A stretch of 64,000 bases of DNA, from positions 1-64,000 of the forward strand of contig NZ_MVIW01000014.1 in assembly GCF_002072185.1 (NCBI RefSeq), given 5' to 3'. The DNA comes from Actinomyces denticolens (GTDB taxonomy: Bacteria > Actinomycetota > Actinomycetes > Actinomycetales > Actinomycetaceae). Made by a program: the position numbers and the translations under genes. Shown piece by piece: positions 9,233-17,752 of this stretch. Within the stretch, counting starts at the first letter, position 1, and each line of letters starts with the position of its first letter. A model generated the notes under the pieces. The model ran no database searches, was not told the origin of the DNA, and was given only the letters and a program-made list of their open reading frames with translations.

Positions 9233-10008
9233 GCGCCCAGCACTACGAGCACTCCGGCGAGGCGGGCAGCGCGAGCGCCGGCACCCTGCGGATCCTCCAG
9301 CTCTACCCCCGGGACATGAACATCTACGGGGACTGGGGCAACACCCTCGTGCTCACCCGCAGGGCCCAGTGGCGCGGCTACGACGTCGAGGTCCTCTCCT
9401 ACGACCCCGGCGACGAGCTTCCCACCGGCATCCACCTCGTGGTGGGCGGCGGCGGCCAGGACTCCGGCCAGGAGCGCATCACCGCGGACCTCCAGGCGCG
9501 GGCCGCCGACCTGTGCGCGTGGGCGGCCGATGGAGTGCCCATGCTCGTCATCTGCGGCCTCTACCAGCTCTTCGGCCACCGCTTCCTGACCGGCCAGGGC
9601 AGCGAGATCCCCGGGATCTCCGTGTTCGACGCCGAGACCGTCGCCGGGAATGGGCGCCTGATCGGCAACATCACCACCACCAGTGAGATCTTCGGCGGCA
9701 TCGTCGGCTACGAGAACCACTCCGGCCTGACCACCCTGGCGCCCGGCCAGGCGCCCTTCGGCCGGGTGCGCTCGGGTGATGGCAACAACGGCCGGGACGG
9801 CACCGAGGGGGCGCTGGCCCACCACGTCATCGGCACCTACCTCCACGGCTCCCTGCTGCCGAAGAACCCGGCCGTGGCCGACTGGCTCCTGGAGCGGGCC
9901 GCGCGGGCCGCGGGCCTGGAGTGGGTCGGCGACGCCGTGGCGCACCCCGGCCTCGACGGCGCCTGGGCGGACAGGGCCCGCGCAGTGGCGATGTCCCGCC
10001 CGCGCTGA
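9229..10008 (+). CDS. gatD: Lipid II isoglutaminyl synthase, glutamine amidotransferase subunit GatD
   Basis: A 259-residue class I (CobB/CobQ-like) glutaminase that supplies ammonia to MurT. The nucleophile Cys is in VICGLYQLFG (near residue 109) and the catalytic His is in GTYLHGSLLPKNP (near 206). The YPRDMNIYGDWGNTLVL opening is diagnostic of GatD. The ATG at 9229 overlaps the murT stop, so translation is coupled. Confidence 0.94.
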   Translation: MSAQHYEHSGEAGSASAGTLRILQLYPRDMNIYGDWGNTLVLTRRAQWRGYDVEVLSYDPGDELPTGIHLVVGGGGQDSGQERITADLQARAADLCAWAADGVPMLVICGLYQLFGHRFLTGQGSEIPGISVFDAETVAGNGRLIGNITTTSEIFGGIVGYENHSGLTTLAPGQAPFGRVRSGDGNNGRDGTEGALAHHVIGTYLHGSLLPKNPAVADWLLERAARAAGLEWVGDAVAHPGLDGAWADRARAVAMSRPR

Positions 10009-10084
10009 GCCCGCGTCCCGGCGCGCAGGCGGCGCGGGGACCGACTCCGCCCGGGCCCATCTGCCGGGTTGCTTGATCGCCAGG

Positions 10085-10103
10085 ATAGGCTAGCCTGATA
10101 ACC
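10085..10103 (+). promoter_or_regulatory. DtxR/IdeR-type iron box upstream of feoA
   Basis: TAGGCTAGCCTGATAA (from 10086) resembles the TTAGGTTAGGCTAACCTAA operator of DtxR/IdeR, matching well in the left and central parts and less in the right arm. It stands about 60 bp before the feoA start, where Fe(II)-dependent repression of iron uptake would be expected. It was identified by eye against the consensus. Confidence 0.55.
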
Positions 10104-10159
10104 TCTGATCATCGGCGGCCCGAGCGGGCGCCGATGAGGACACCACCCAGAGGTTCACT

Positions 10160-10513
10160 GTGAGCACTTCATCCTTGACTCGCCGCGCCGCGGGCGCCCG
10201 ATCCGCCGAGACCGCTGAGACCCCGCTCAGTGACCTGCTCCCCGGGGCACGAGCCATCATCACCGCCGTCGGCGCCGATGCCGCGCGGCCGGCCCCCGGC
10301 CATGGCCGGCTGGCCCGTCGCCTCCAGGACCTCGGCCTCATCCCAGGCCGCGCCATCACCGCGCGCAGGCGGGCGCCACTGGGGGACCCGGCCATCTTCC
10401 AGGTGGCCGACTACGAGCTGTGCCTGCGCCGTCACGACGCCGCCCTCGTGACCGTCCGAGTCATCGACGACGCCCAGGACTCATCCGCGCAGGCGGCAGG
10501 GGCGGCCTCGTGA
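10160..10513 (+). CDS. feoA: Ferrous iron transport protein A (FeoA)
   Basis: A 117-residue SH3-like FeoA protein, a small cytosolic partner of FeoB. The core runs from about residue 45 with RLQDLGLIPGRAI, RRAPLGDP and VADYELCLRRHDAALV, all typical of FeoA. An N-terminal extension of about 40 residues is Ala/Thr-rich. Translation starts at GTG (10160). The stop codon overlaps the feoB GTG, indicating one transcript. An iron box lies about 60 bp upstream. Confidence 0.92.
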   Translation: MSTSSLTRRAAGARSAETAETPLSDLLPGARAIITAVGADAARPAPGHGRLARRLQDLGLIPGRAITARRRAPLGDPAIFQVADYELCLRRHDAALVTVRVIDDAQDSSAQAAGAAS

Positions 10514-12594
10514 GCGCCGACCATTGCGGCGACTCCGCCTCCTGCCACTGCGGGGCCTCGAGCACCGCCGTCGCCGCCCAGGACCGCCGGGTCGCACTGG
10601 CCGGCGCGCCCAACGCCGGCAAGACGAGCATCTACAACGCCCTGACCGGCCTGCGCGCCAAGACCGGCAACTACCCGGGCGTCACCGTGGCCCGCTCGCA
10701 GGGTCGCTGCGTCATCGATGGCACGAGCCTGACCATCGAGGACCTGCCCGGCGCCTACTCCCTGGAGCCCATCAGCCCCGATGAGCAGGTCGTGCGCGAT
10801 GTCCTCACCGGTGACCACCGGGAGGTGAGCACTCCGGACGCGCTCATCGTCGTCGTGGACGCCACGACGCTGCGCCGCGGCATGACCTTCGTGGCCGAGG
10901 CGCTCGCCCTGGGACTGCCCACCTGCCTGGCCGTCACCATGACCGACGAGCTCGCACGGCGCGAGGGCAGGCTCGACGTCGCCGCCCTCGGCGAGGCCCT
11001 GGGCATCCCGGCCGTGCGCGTCCTCGGGCACCGCGGCATGGGCATCCCCGAGCTGCGCGAGAGGCTGGCCGGGGTCGCCACCTGGCCGCGCACGCCGATC
11101 ACCCCTCCGAGCGACCCCGGGGAGCTGGCCTCCTGGACCGACTCGATCCTGGCCGCGGCCGACTACGCCTCCCCCGCGTCGGACAGCACGACCGCCGCGA
11201 TCGACCGCGTCCTGCTGCACCCGGTGGCCGGGACCATCGTGTTCCTGGCGGTCATGTACTTCTTCTTCCAGTCGATCTTCACCTGGGCCGCGCCGTTCCA
11301 GGACGCGATCGAGAGTGGCATCGGCTCCCTGGGCGAGCTCGTGCACGGCCGGTTTGACGAGTCCCACCCGCTCCTGGGCGGCCTGCTCGCCGACGGCCTC
11401 ATCGGCGGGGTGGGGGCGGTCCTCGTCTTCCTGCCTCAGATCGTCATCATGTTCCTCATCATCGCGATCCTGGAGGGCGTGGGGTACATGTCCCGGGCCG
11501 CCTTCCTCATGGACCGGGTGATGGGCAAGGCCGGCCTGGAGGGCCGCGCCTTCGTGGCACTGCTGTCCTCCTTCGCCTGCGCGATCCCCGGCATCATGGC
11601 CACCCGCACCCTGCCCAGCGCGAAGGACCGCCTGGCCACGATGCTCGCCGCGCCCCTCATGACCTGCTCGGCCCGCCTGCCCGTCTACGTCATCATGATC
11701 TCGCTGCTGGTGGACTCCGAGGCCCGCATCGGGCCCTTCGGCGCGCGCGGCACGATCATGTTCGGCCTGTACCTGCTGGGCGCCCTCTCAGCGATGGCGG
11801 TGGCCTGGGTGGCCAAGCGCCTGACCGACCGCGACGGCGTCCTCCTGCCCTTCTACATGGAGATGCCGCCCTACCGCCTGCCCCGGCCGCGCACGGTGGC
11901 CCTCATGGTCTGGGACGCCTGCAAGGGATTCCTCAAGAAGGCCGGCACGATCATCACGCTGACCACCGTGGTGCTGTGGGTGCTGCTCAACGTGCCCATG
12001 CGCTCCGACGCCGACTTCGAGGCGGCCTGCGCGCGCGGCGCCGAGTGCTCCGCCATCGCCGCCGCGGTCGCCAACCCGGCCGCCTCCACCGTGCCGGGCG
12101 ACGACGGCGAGCCCATCACCGATGCCGACGAGCTCGACGCGCTGCTGGAGGCGCAGAGGACCTCCTACACGATGGACCACTCCTGGGCCGCGAGCATCGG
12201 GAGGGCGGTGGAGCCGGTCTTCGAGCCCCTGGGCTTCGACTGGCGCATCAACGTGTCCGTTCTGTCCTCCCTGGCGGCGCGCGAGACCTTCGTGGCCACG
12301 CTCGGCCAGATCTCGGCCGCGGAGGACCCCGAGGCGCCCAGCGCCCACCTGGCCACGATGACCTACCAGGAGGACACCCTCACCAACAGGGCCGGCGATC
12401 CACTCTTCAACCCCGCGACCCTGGCGGCGATCCTCGTGTTCTTCGTCTACGCCCTGCAGTGCATGGCGACGGCCGGCGCGATGCGCCGGGAGACGGGGAC
12501 CTGGAAGTGGCCGCTCGTCGCCTACGGCTACATGTTCGCCACCGCCTGGGTGATGGCGGCCCTGGCCCGCACGATCGTCGCGGCCCTCCTATGA
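10510..12594 (+). CDS. feoB: Ferrous iron transporter FeoB
   Basis: A 694-residue Fe(II) permease. The N-terminal GTPase domain shows G1 GAPNAGKTS (about 31-39), GNYPGVTV in switch I and G3 DLPG (about 78-81). The G4 position reads TMTD rather than NxxD, which may be a lineage variant or may lower guanine specificity. The membrane domain contains the usual gate helices. A short His/Cys-rich start (HCGDSASCHC) precedes the G domain. The GTG at 10510 overlaps the feoA stop (GTGA) and is preferred to the upstream frame inside feoA. The last codon overlaps the next start (ATGA). Confidence 0.93.
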   Translation: MSADHCGDSASCHCGASSTAVAAQDRRVALAGAPNAGKTSIYNALTGLRAKTGNYPGVTVARSQGRCVIDGTSLTIEDLPGAYSLEPISPDEQVVRDVLTGDHREVSTPDALIVVVDATTLRRGMTFVAEALALGLPTCLAVTMTDELARREGRLDVAALGEALGIPAVRVLGHRGMGIPELRERLAGVATWPRTPITPPSDPGELASWTDSILAAADYASPASDSTTAAIDRVLLHPVAGTIVFLAVMYFFFQSIFTWAAPFQDAIESGIGSLGELVHGRFDESHPLLGGLLADGLIGGVGAVLVFLPQIVIMFLIIAILEGVGYMSRAAFLMDRVMGKAGLEGRAFVALLSSFACAIPGIMATRTLPSAKDRLATMLAAPLMTCSARLPVYVIMISLLVDSEARIGPFGARGTIMFGLYLLGALSAMAVAWVAKRLTDRDGVLLPFYMEMPPYRLPRPRTVALMVWDACKGFLKKAGTIITLTTVVLWVLLNVPMRSDADFEAACARGAECSAIAAAVANPAASTVPGDDGEPITDADELDALLEAQRTSYTMDHSWAASIGRAVEPVFEPLGFDWRINVSVLSSLAARETFVATLGQISAAEDPEAPSAHLATMTYQEDTLTNRAGDPLFNPATLAAILVFFVYALQCMATAGAMRRETGTWKWPLVAYGYMFATAWVMAALARTIVAALL

Positions 12595-13142
12595 GACCCG
12601 CGCGGCGGGAGCGGCCGGTGCCCACTCATCCGCTGACCACACCCGATCCGGCGACCCTGCGCTGGGTGATCCCCGACGGGCTGCTGCCCTTCGCCGGGGC
12701 GGTCGCCTCCGCGCCCCCCGCCCTCCAGGCCCTGCTCGACGACGGCACCCTGGCGGCCGTGCAGGTGGCGCCCGGGGCCGTGCTCACGCTGCTGGCCGAT
12801 GGCCGCGCCTGGGCCGATGAGGGGGCCCGGGTGCGCACCGCGCTCGTCGAGGCCCTGGGCTCGCCCCGGGCCTGGCGGCCGGCGGGGCGGGCCAGCGCAG
12901 TCGGGCCGGACGAGGCCCTGAGAACCGCCGCCCGGGAGATCGCCGGGGGGCGGGTGGGCGCCTTCGCCCGCGGCCACGGAGGGTCGCTCGAGGTGCGCTC
13001 GGTGCGCGACGGCGTCGTCGAGGTTGCGATGGAGGGGGCCTGCCATGACTGCGCGGCGGCGGCCATCACCATGCACGCGCGCTTCGAGCACCTGCTGCGC
13101 CGGCGCTGCCCCTGGCTCGTGGAGGTGCGGGAGGCATCCTGA
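12591..13142 (+). CDS. NifU C-terminal-domain protein in the feo operon
   Basis: A 183-residue protein whose C-terminal third is a NifU/Nfu-like domain: GGSLEVRSVRDGVVEVAM followed by GACHDCAAAAIT, with the CxxC at about residues 150 and 153 that could hold a shared Fe-S cluster. The N-terminal 100 residues are not recognised. The start ATGA overlaps the feoB stop, so it occupies the place where FeoC is found in enterobacteria. A role in handling imported iron or in sensing via a cluster is an inference from position. Confidence 0.8.
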   Translation: MRPARRERPVPTHPLTTPDPATLRWVIPDGLLPFAGAVASAPPALQALLDDGTLAAVQVAPGAVLTLLADGRAWADEGARVRTALVEALGSPRAWRPAGRASAVGPDEALRTAAREIAGGRVGAFARGHGGSLEVRSVRDGVVEVAMEGACHDCAAAAITMHARFEHLLRRRCPWLVEVREAS

Positions 13143-13166
13143 GCCCGCGCGGGCAGGGCGCGGGCT
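13142..13166 (+). terminator. Hairpin at the end of the feo operon
   Basis: AGCCCGCGC (13142-13150) pairs with GCGCGGGCT (13158-13166) around a 7-nt loop immediately after the stop codon of the NifU-like gene. The sequence then reads TGTGAGG, without a T-run. Confidence 0.5.
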
Positions 13167-13251
13167 TGTGAGGCGGCCCGGCCATCGACATGCGCGAATG
13201 AGGGTGATAACCAGTACATTTGCCATTAACGCCTACCGTTCTCTACAGTGA

Positions 13252-13270
13252 TTAGGTACGCCTTACCGCA
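13252..13270 (+). promoter_or_regulatory. DtxR-like metal-responsive operator upstream of the metal ABC transporter
   Basis: TTAGGTACGCCTTACC closely resembles the DtxR/MntR-type consensus TTAGGTTAGCCTAACC (12 of 16 positions by eye). It lies about 25 bp before the start of the substrate-binding protein, placing it over the promoter or leader. Metal-dependent repression of the transporter is the expected effect. Confidence 0.6.
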
Positions 13271-13293
13271 CCCCTGAGCTCCCCGGAGGACAC

Positions 13294-14247
13294 ATGCTTC
13301 TCACCCGTCGCAGCGCCCTCGTCTCCCTCGCAGCCATCTCCGCCGGCGCCCTGGCCGCCTGCGCCACCGATAAGAACAAGGACGGCGGCTCCGGCGCGGG
13401 GAAGACCCTGAGCATCGTGGCCACCACCGGCTACCTGGGCGACGCCGCCAGGAACATCGCCCCCGACGCCACCGTCACCGTGCTCGTCGGCCCCGGGGGC
13501 GACCCCCACACCCAGGAGCTGACCACCAAGGACACTCAAGCCATCGAGAGCGCCGACGTCGTCCTGTGGACCAGCCACGACATGGAGCACAAGATGCTGG
13601 ATCAGCTCGACGGACTCGGCGCCAAGCAGGTGCCCGCCGCCGAGTCCATCCCCGAGGACATGCTGCTGCCCTGGGAGGAGGACGGCGTCGTCGAGGGCCA
13701 CGACCCCCACGTGTGGAACTCCCCCGACAACTGGAAGCACGTGGTGACCGCCTGCGCGGGCAAGATCGCCGAGATCGACTCCGCCAACGCCGAGACCTAC
13801 AAGGCCAACGCCGAGGCCTACAACAAGAAGATCGACGAGGCCAAGGAGGCCGCCAAGAAGCTCTTCGACGCCATCCCCCAGGAGAACCGCGTCCTGGTGA
13901 CCGGCCACGACGCCTTCAACTACCTCGGCAAGACCTACGGCATCGAGATCCACGCCACCGACTTCGTCTCCTCCGAGTCCGAGCTGAGCGCCGCCGACAT
14001 CGAGGACCTCGCCACCCTCATCGCCGAGAAGAAGATCAAGGTCATCTTCCAGGACAACCTGAAGAACCCCGAGGCCATCACCCACGTCAAGGAGGCGGTG
14101 GCCGCCAAGGGCGGCAGCGTGGAGGTCTCCGACAAGCCCCTGTACGCCGACTCCCTCGGCGAGGCCGCCCCGGTGGACACCTACCTGGGGGTCTTCGCCT
14201 ACAACGCCGAGACCATCTCCGCCGCCCTGACCGGCAGGACCGCCTGA
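13294..14247 (+). CDS. Metal (Mn/Zn/Fe) ABC transporter substrate-binding lipoprotein
   Basis: A 317-residue cluster A-I (ZnuA/PsaA-type) binding protein. The N-terminus has RR and a lipobox LAAC with Cys at 23. Candidate metal ligands are the His in GGDPHTQEL (about 72), the His in GHDPHVWN (about 137), the acidic/His pair in TGHDAFNYL and the Asp near the C-terminus (KPLYADSLG). There is no His-rich loop of the kind typical of ZnuA, which together with the DtxR-like box favours manganese or iron over zinc; this is inference. GGAGGA six bases upstream supports the ATG. Confidence 0.88.
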   Translation: MLLTRRSALVSLAAISAGALAACATDKNKDGGSGAGKTLSIVATTGYLGDAARNIAPDATVTVLVGPGGDPHTQELTTKDTQAIESADVVLWTSHDMEHKMLDQLDGLGAKQVPAAESIPEDMLLPWEEDGVVEGHDPHVWNSPDNWKHVVTACAGKIAEIDSANAETYKANAEAYNKKIDEAKEAAKKLFDAIPQENRVLVTGHDAFNYLGKTYGIEIHATDFVSSESELSAADIEDLATLIAEKKIKVIFQDNLKNPEAITHVKEAVAAKGGSVEVSDKPLYADSLGEAAPVDTYLGVFAYNAETISAALTGRTA

Positions 14248-14264
14248 GCGCCCACCCGAGGCCG

Positions 14265-14286
14265 GGGGCCCGCTGCGACGGGCCCC
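14265..14286 (+). terminator. Intercistronic hairpin between binding protein and ATPase genes
   Basis: GGGGCCCG (14265-14272) pairs with CGGGCCCC (14279-14286) over a 6-nt loop. Such a hairpin after the binding-protein gene could attenuate read-through or stabilise the upstream message, so that the binding protein is made in excess over the membrane parts. Confidence 0.4.
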
Positions 14287-14303
14287 GCTGACGAGGAACC
14301 CCC

Positions 14304-15062
14304 GTGACGCACGATCCGCACCCTCCCTGCGCCGTCGAGCACCTCTCGGTGGCCTACCATGCCCGCCCTGTGGTCAAGGACGTGAGCCTGACGATCCCCG
14401 CCGGCGCCGTCACCGCCGTCCTCGGCCCCAACGGCGCGGGGAAGTCCACCCTCCTCAAGGCCTCCATGGGTCTCATCCCCTCCCTGGCCGGCTCCGTGCG
14501 CTTCTTCGGCGAGGAGCTGTCCCAGTGCCGCAGCCGGGTGGCCTACATGCCCCAGACCGCGGAGGTCGACTGGGACTTCCCCACCACGGTGCGCGACGTC
14601 GTCACCATGGGCACCTACGCCAGGCTCGGCTGGTGGCGCCGCCCGGGGGCAGCCGAGCGGGCCACGGCGATGGAGGCCCTGGAGAGGGTCGGCATCCCCG
14701 AGCTCGCGGACCGCCAGATCTCCCAGCTCTCCGGCGGCCAGAAGCAGCGCGTCTTCATGGCCCGCACCCTGGCCCAGGAGCCCGACCTCTACCTGCTGGA
14801 TGAGCCCTTCGCGGGGGTCGACGTCGCCTCCGAGCAGGCCATCATGGGGGTCCTCCGCTCACTGAGGGACGAGGGACGCACGATCGTCGTCGTCCATCAC
14901 GACCTGTCCACGGTGAGGCGCTTCTGCACCCACGCGGTCCTGCTGTCCGACGGCCTGCTCGTGGCCGCGGGGCCACTCGATCAGGCCTTCACAGCGGCCA
15001 CGCTGCACCGCGCCTACGGGTTGACCGACGAGGCCCTCATGGGCGGGGGGCGCGAGGAATGA
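14304..15062 (+). CDS. Metal ABC transporter ATP-binding protein
   Basis: A 252-residue ABC ATPase. Walker A GPNGAGKS lies at about residues 42-49, the signature LSGGQKQR at about 143-150, and Walker B LYLLDEP at about 163-169, followed by the H-loop VVHHDL. PQTAEVDWDFPTTVRDVVTM is the characteristic Q-loop region of manganese/zinc importers. It starts with GTG and ends in a short overlap with the first permease gene (AATGA). Confidence 0.93.
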   Translation: MTHDPHPPCAVEHLSVAYHARPVVKDVSLTIPAGAVTAVLGPNGAGKSTLLKASMGLIPSLAGSVRFFGEELSQCRSRVAYMPQTAEVDWDFPTTVRDVVTMGTYARLGWWRRPGAAERATAMEALERVGIPELADRQISQLSGGQKQRVFMARTLAQEPDLYLLDEPFAGVDVASEQAIMGVLRSLRDEGRTIVVVHHDLSTVRRFCTHAVLLSDGLLVAAGPLDQAFTAATLHRAYGLTDEALMGGGREE

Positions 15063-16150
15063 TCTCCGCGCTCGCCCTGACCGTGCTGCCGACGGCGCCC
15101 CTGGCCGAGGCCGGCGCGCTACTGCCCGGCGTCGTCGGCCCCGGCGCGCTGCTGGCCTCCTACACCTTCCGCATGATGCTGCTGGGCACCTCGATCGTGG
15201 GCCTGACCGCGGGAGTGCTCGGCGCATTCCTGTACCTGCACAAGCAGTCGCTCGTCTCCGACATCATCGGGCACGCCGCCACCCTGGGCGTGGCGGGCTC
15301 CTTCATCATCGCCACCGCCGTCCTGGGCATCGGGGGGCGCTCCATGCTCGTGCTGACCATCGGCTCGATCATCGCCTCCACCTGCGCCGTTCTCCTCGCG
15401 AACTGGATCGCGGCGCGCTCCCCCGTGGGCCTCGACGCCGCGATGACGATCTGCCTGGCGCTGTTCTACGGCGGCGGGATCGTGCTCATGCGGATCATCG
15501 TCCACTCCTCCCTGCCCGAGCGGGGCGGGATCACCTCCTACATGTTCGGCAACGCCGCCACCCTCACCCGGGCGGACCTGGTCACCATCGTGGCCTTCGG
15601 CGCGGCCTCGCTCATCGTGGTGGCGGTGTGCTGGAAGGAGCTGGCGCTGCTCACCTTCGACCCCATCGCCTGCCGGGCGATGGGCTTCTCCCCGCGGGTC
15701 CTCTCCCCGCTGCTGCTGGGCACCGCCACCGTCGCGATCGTCATCGGCATCAAGGCGGTCGGACTCATCCTCATGGTGGCCTTCGCGATCATGCCGGCCG
15801 CGGCCGCGCGCCAGTGGACGCACCACCTGTGGTCGATGGTGGGGCTGTCCGGGCTGATCGGCGGGGCCTCCGGGGCGATCGGATCGGCGCTGGCGGTCAA
15901 TCTCGGCCGCGTGCCGACCGGGCCGGTGGTCGTCCTGGTCCTGTCGATCCTCCTCGTCGCCTCCTTGCTGGGCGCGCCTGAGCGCTCGATTCTGCGTCGC
16001 CGGGCCCGCCTGCGCGCGCAGCGCCGTGAGCTGCTGTCCCGGATCACCGCCGAGGCCCACCGGGCCGAAGGGGCCGGTACCGCCGCGGCGGTACCGGCTA
16101 CTGCGGGGCCGACCGCGGGCGGCGCGACGATGCGCGAGGGGGCACACTGA
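15059..16150 (+). CDS. Metal ABC transporter permease 1
   Basis: A 363-residue ABC-3 family (ZnuB/MntB-like) permease with about eight predicted membrane segments. The conserved cytoplasmic coupling region is recognisable in LLTFDPIACRAMGFSPRVL. The C-terminal about 50 residues are hydrophilic and Ala/Thr/Arg-rich; their DNA contains a perfect 26-bp palindrome (16073-16098). Start and stop codons overlap both neighbours. Confidence 0.9.
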   Translation: MISALALTVLPTAPLAEAGALLPGVVGPGALLASYTFRMMLLGTSIVGLTAGVLGAFLYLHKQSLVSDIIGHAATLGVAGSFIIATAVLGIGGRSMLVLTIGSIIASTCAVLLANWIAARSPVGLDAAMTICLALFYGGGIVLMRIIVHSSLPERGGITSYMFGNAATLTRADLVTIVAFGAASLIVVAVCWKELALLTFDPIACRAMGFSPRVLSPLLLGTATVAIVIGIKAVGLILMVAFAIMPAAAARQWTHHLWSMVGLSGLIGGASGAIGSALAVNLGRVPTGPVVVLVLSILLVASLLGAPERSILRRRARLRAQRRELLSRITAEAHRAEGAGTAAAVPATAGPTAGGATMREGAH

Positions 16151-17157
16151 TGCCGTTCATCGTCTCCGTCGCCGTCCTGGCCGTCACCACGGCGCTCACC
16201 TGCGCGCTTCCCGGCACGCTCCTAGTGCTGCGCCGCCAGGCGATGCTCGTGGAGGCGATGTCCCATGCCGTGCTGCCCGGCATCGTCGTCGGCGCGATCA
16301 TCTCCGGCTCCACGCGATCCCCGCTCATGGTGGCGGCGGCCTCCCTCATGGGACTGCTCGTGGTACTGGGCGCCGAGCGACTGCGCGCCTCCGGGCTGGT
16401 GACCGGGGACGCCGACCAGGGCCTGATCTTCCCCGCCCTCTTCGCCATCGGCGTGCTGCTGCTGTCCACCACTCTCTCCCAGGTGCACATCAGCGAGGAC
16501 ACCGTTCTCACCGGGGACCTCAACCTCATGGCCCTGACCCCCGAGCACATCCTCGTGGCCGATGGCGGCATCGACCTGGGACCGCGGATGATGTGGCGCC
16601 TGGCCGGCGTCTTCGCGATCACGGCGGCCTATATCGCCCTGTGCTACCCGACCCTCAAGATCTCCACCTTCGACCCCGTGTCGGCCCGAACCCTGGGCCT
16701 GCCGGTGCGGCGCACCGACCTGGGCCTGATGACGCTGGTGGCGCTGACCGTCGTCGTCGCCTTCGACGCCGCGGGCGCGATCCTCGTGGTGGCGCTCATG
16801 ACGATCCCCCCGGCGACGGCCCTTCTCGTGGCGCGCTCCCTGTTCGGGGCGATCCTGGCGAGCCTGGGGATCGCGGCGGCCTCCGCGCTGCTCGGCTTCT
16901 GGGTGGCGCTGCGCTGGGACCTGGCGACGTCGTCGACCATGGCGGTGGTGGACGCGCTGGTCTTCCTGGCCGTGCTGGGGGCCACCGTGCCCGGGCGCGG
17001 CCGTGCCCGCGGCCTCGTGGCGGGGGGCGGGCGAGCAGGGCCCCGCCCACTCGTAGACTCGCCCCATGGCGACTCCGGAATTCATCCTGGCCCTGCGCGA
17101 GAAAATCGGCCACGACCAGCTGTGGCTGCCGGGGGTCAGTGTGGTCGTCATCGATGA
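16150..17157 (+). CDS. Metal ABC transporter permease 2
   Basis: A second ABC-3 family permease of 335 residues, starting in the stop codon of permease 1 (TGATG). ISTFDPVSARTLGLPVR is the coupling region. Two different permeases with one ATPase suggest a heterodimeric membrane channel, as in MntABCD/SitABCD systems. The true membrane domain ends near residue 285. The last about 30 residues come from a frame that overlaps the start of the NUDIX gene by 92 bp, which is unusually long and may reflect loss of an earlier stop codon. Confidence 0.88.
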   Translation: MPFIVSVAVLAVTTALTCALPGTLLVLRRQAMLVEAMSHAVLPGIVVGAIISGSTRSPLMVAAASLMGLLVVLGAERLRASGLVTGDADQGLIFPALFAIGVLLLSTTLSQVHISEDTVLTGDLNLMALTPEHILVADGGIDLGPRMMWRLAGVFAITAAYIALCYPTLKISTFDPVSARTLGLPVRRTDLGLMTLVALTVVVAFDAAGAILVVALMTIPPATALLVARSLFGAILASLGIAAASALLGFWVALRWDLATSSTMAVVDALVFLAVLGATVPGRGRARGLVAGGGRAGPRPLVDSPHGDSGIHPGPARENRPRPAVAAGGQCGRHR

Positions 17158-17563
17158 GGACGGACGATTGCTGCTCGGGCGGCGCACCGACAACGACCAG
17201 TGGGCGGTGATCTCGGGGATTCCCGAGCCGGGCGAGCAGCCGGGCGCGGCGGCGGTCCGCGAGTGCCTGGAGGAGACCGGGGTGGCGATCGAGCTGCTGG
17301 GCCTGACGCATGTGGGAGCGGGCGCGCCGAAGACCTTCGCCAACGGCGACCGCTGCGTCTTCATGGACATCGACTTCGTGGCGCGGCCCGCCGCAGGGGC
17401 GGGGCCCGCGCGCGTGGCCGACGACGAATCGACGGAGGTCGGCTGGTTCGCGCCGGGAGAGCTGCCCGATCCCCTCATGGACTCGGCGCGGCGCCGCATC
17501 GCCGCCGCCCGGGCCTGGCTCACCAGTCCCGCCGCGCCGACCGCCCCCGCCGCCTTCGACTGA
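17066..17563 (+). CDS. NUDIX hydrolase
   Basis: A 165-residue NUDIX protein. The Nudix box is at about residues 51-74: GIPEPGEQPGAAAVRECLEE followed by TGV, containing the REcLEETG core that binds Mg and cleaves nucleoside-diphosphate linkages. The N-terminal ALREKIGHDQLWLPGVSVVV is common in actinobacterial members. The substrate is unknown. The first 92 bp overlap the end of the permease gene in another frame. Confidence 0.9.
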   Translation: MATPEFILALREKIGHDQLWLPGVSVVVIDEDGRLLLGRRTDNDQWAVISGIPEPGEQPGAAAVRECLEETGVAIELLGLTHVGAGAPKTFANGDRCVFMDIDFVARPAAGAGPARVADDESTEVGWFAPGELPDPLMDSARRRIAAARAWLTSPAAPTAPAAFD

Positions 17564-17579
17564 CCCCTCCCCCTTCCGC

Positions 17580-17752
17580 CGAAACCGGTCGAAAACGTCA
17601 CCGAGACCGGTCGAAGTGGCGATCGAGACCGGTCCACCCCGGCGGGGATCACGCGCCGCACTCCCTTCCCTATGACCGAGACCCACCCCCAACTCACCGC
17701 TTGACACCACAGCACAGGAGCGCCGGGCGATCAGCGCGGCGAAACCGGTTCA
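17580..17752. repeat. Four short ACCGGT-centred repeats
   Basis: The stretch between the NUDIX gene and the VOC gene contains CGAAACCGGTCGA (17580), CGAGACCGGTCGA (17602), CGAGACCGGTCCA (17624) and CGAAACCGGTTCA (17740). The first three are spaced 22 bp apart, about two helical turns. Each core is a palindrome (ACCGGT). They lie beyond the 3' ends of both convergent genes, so they do not sit at an obvious promoter. Confidence 0.6.
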
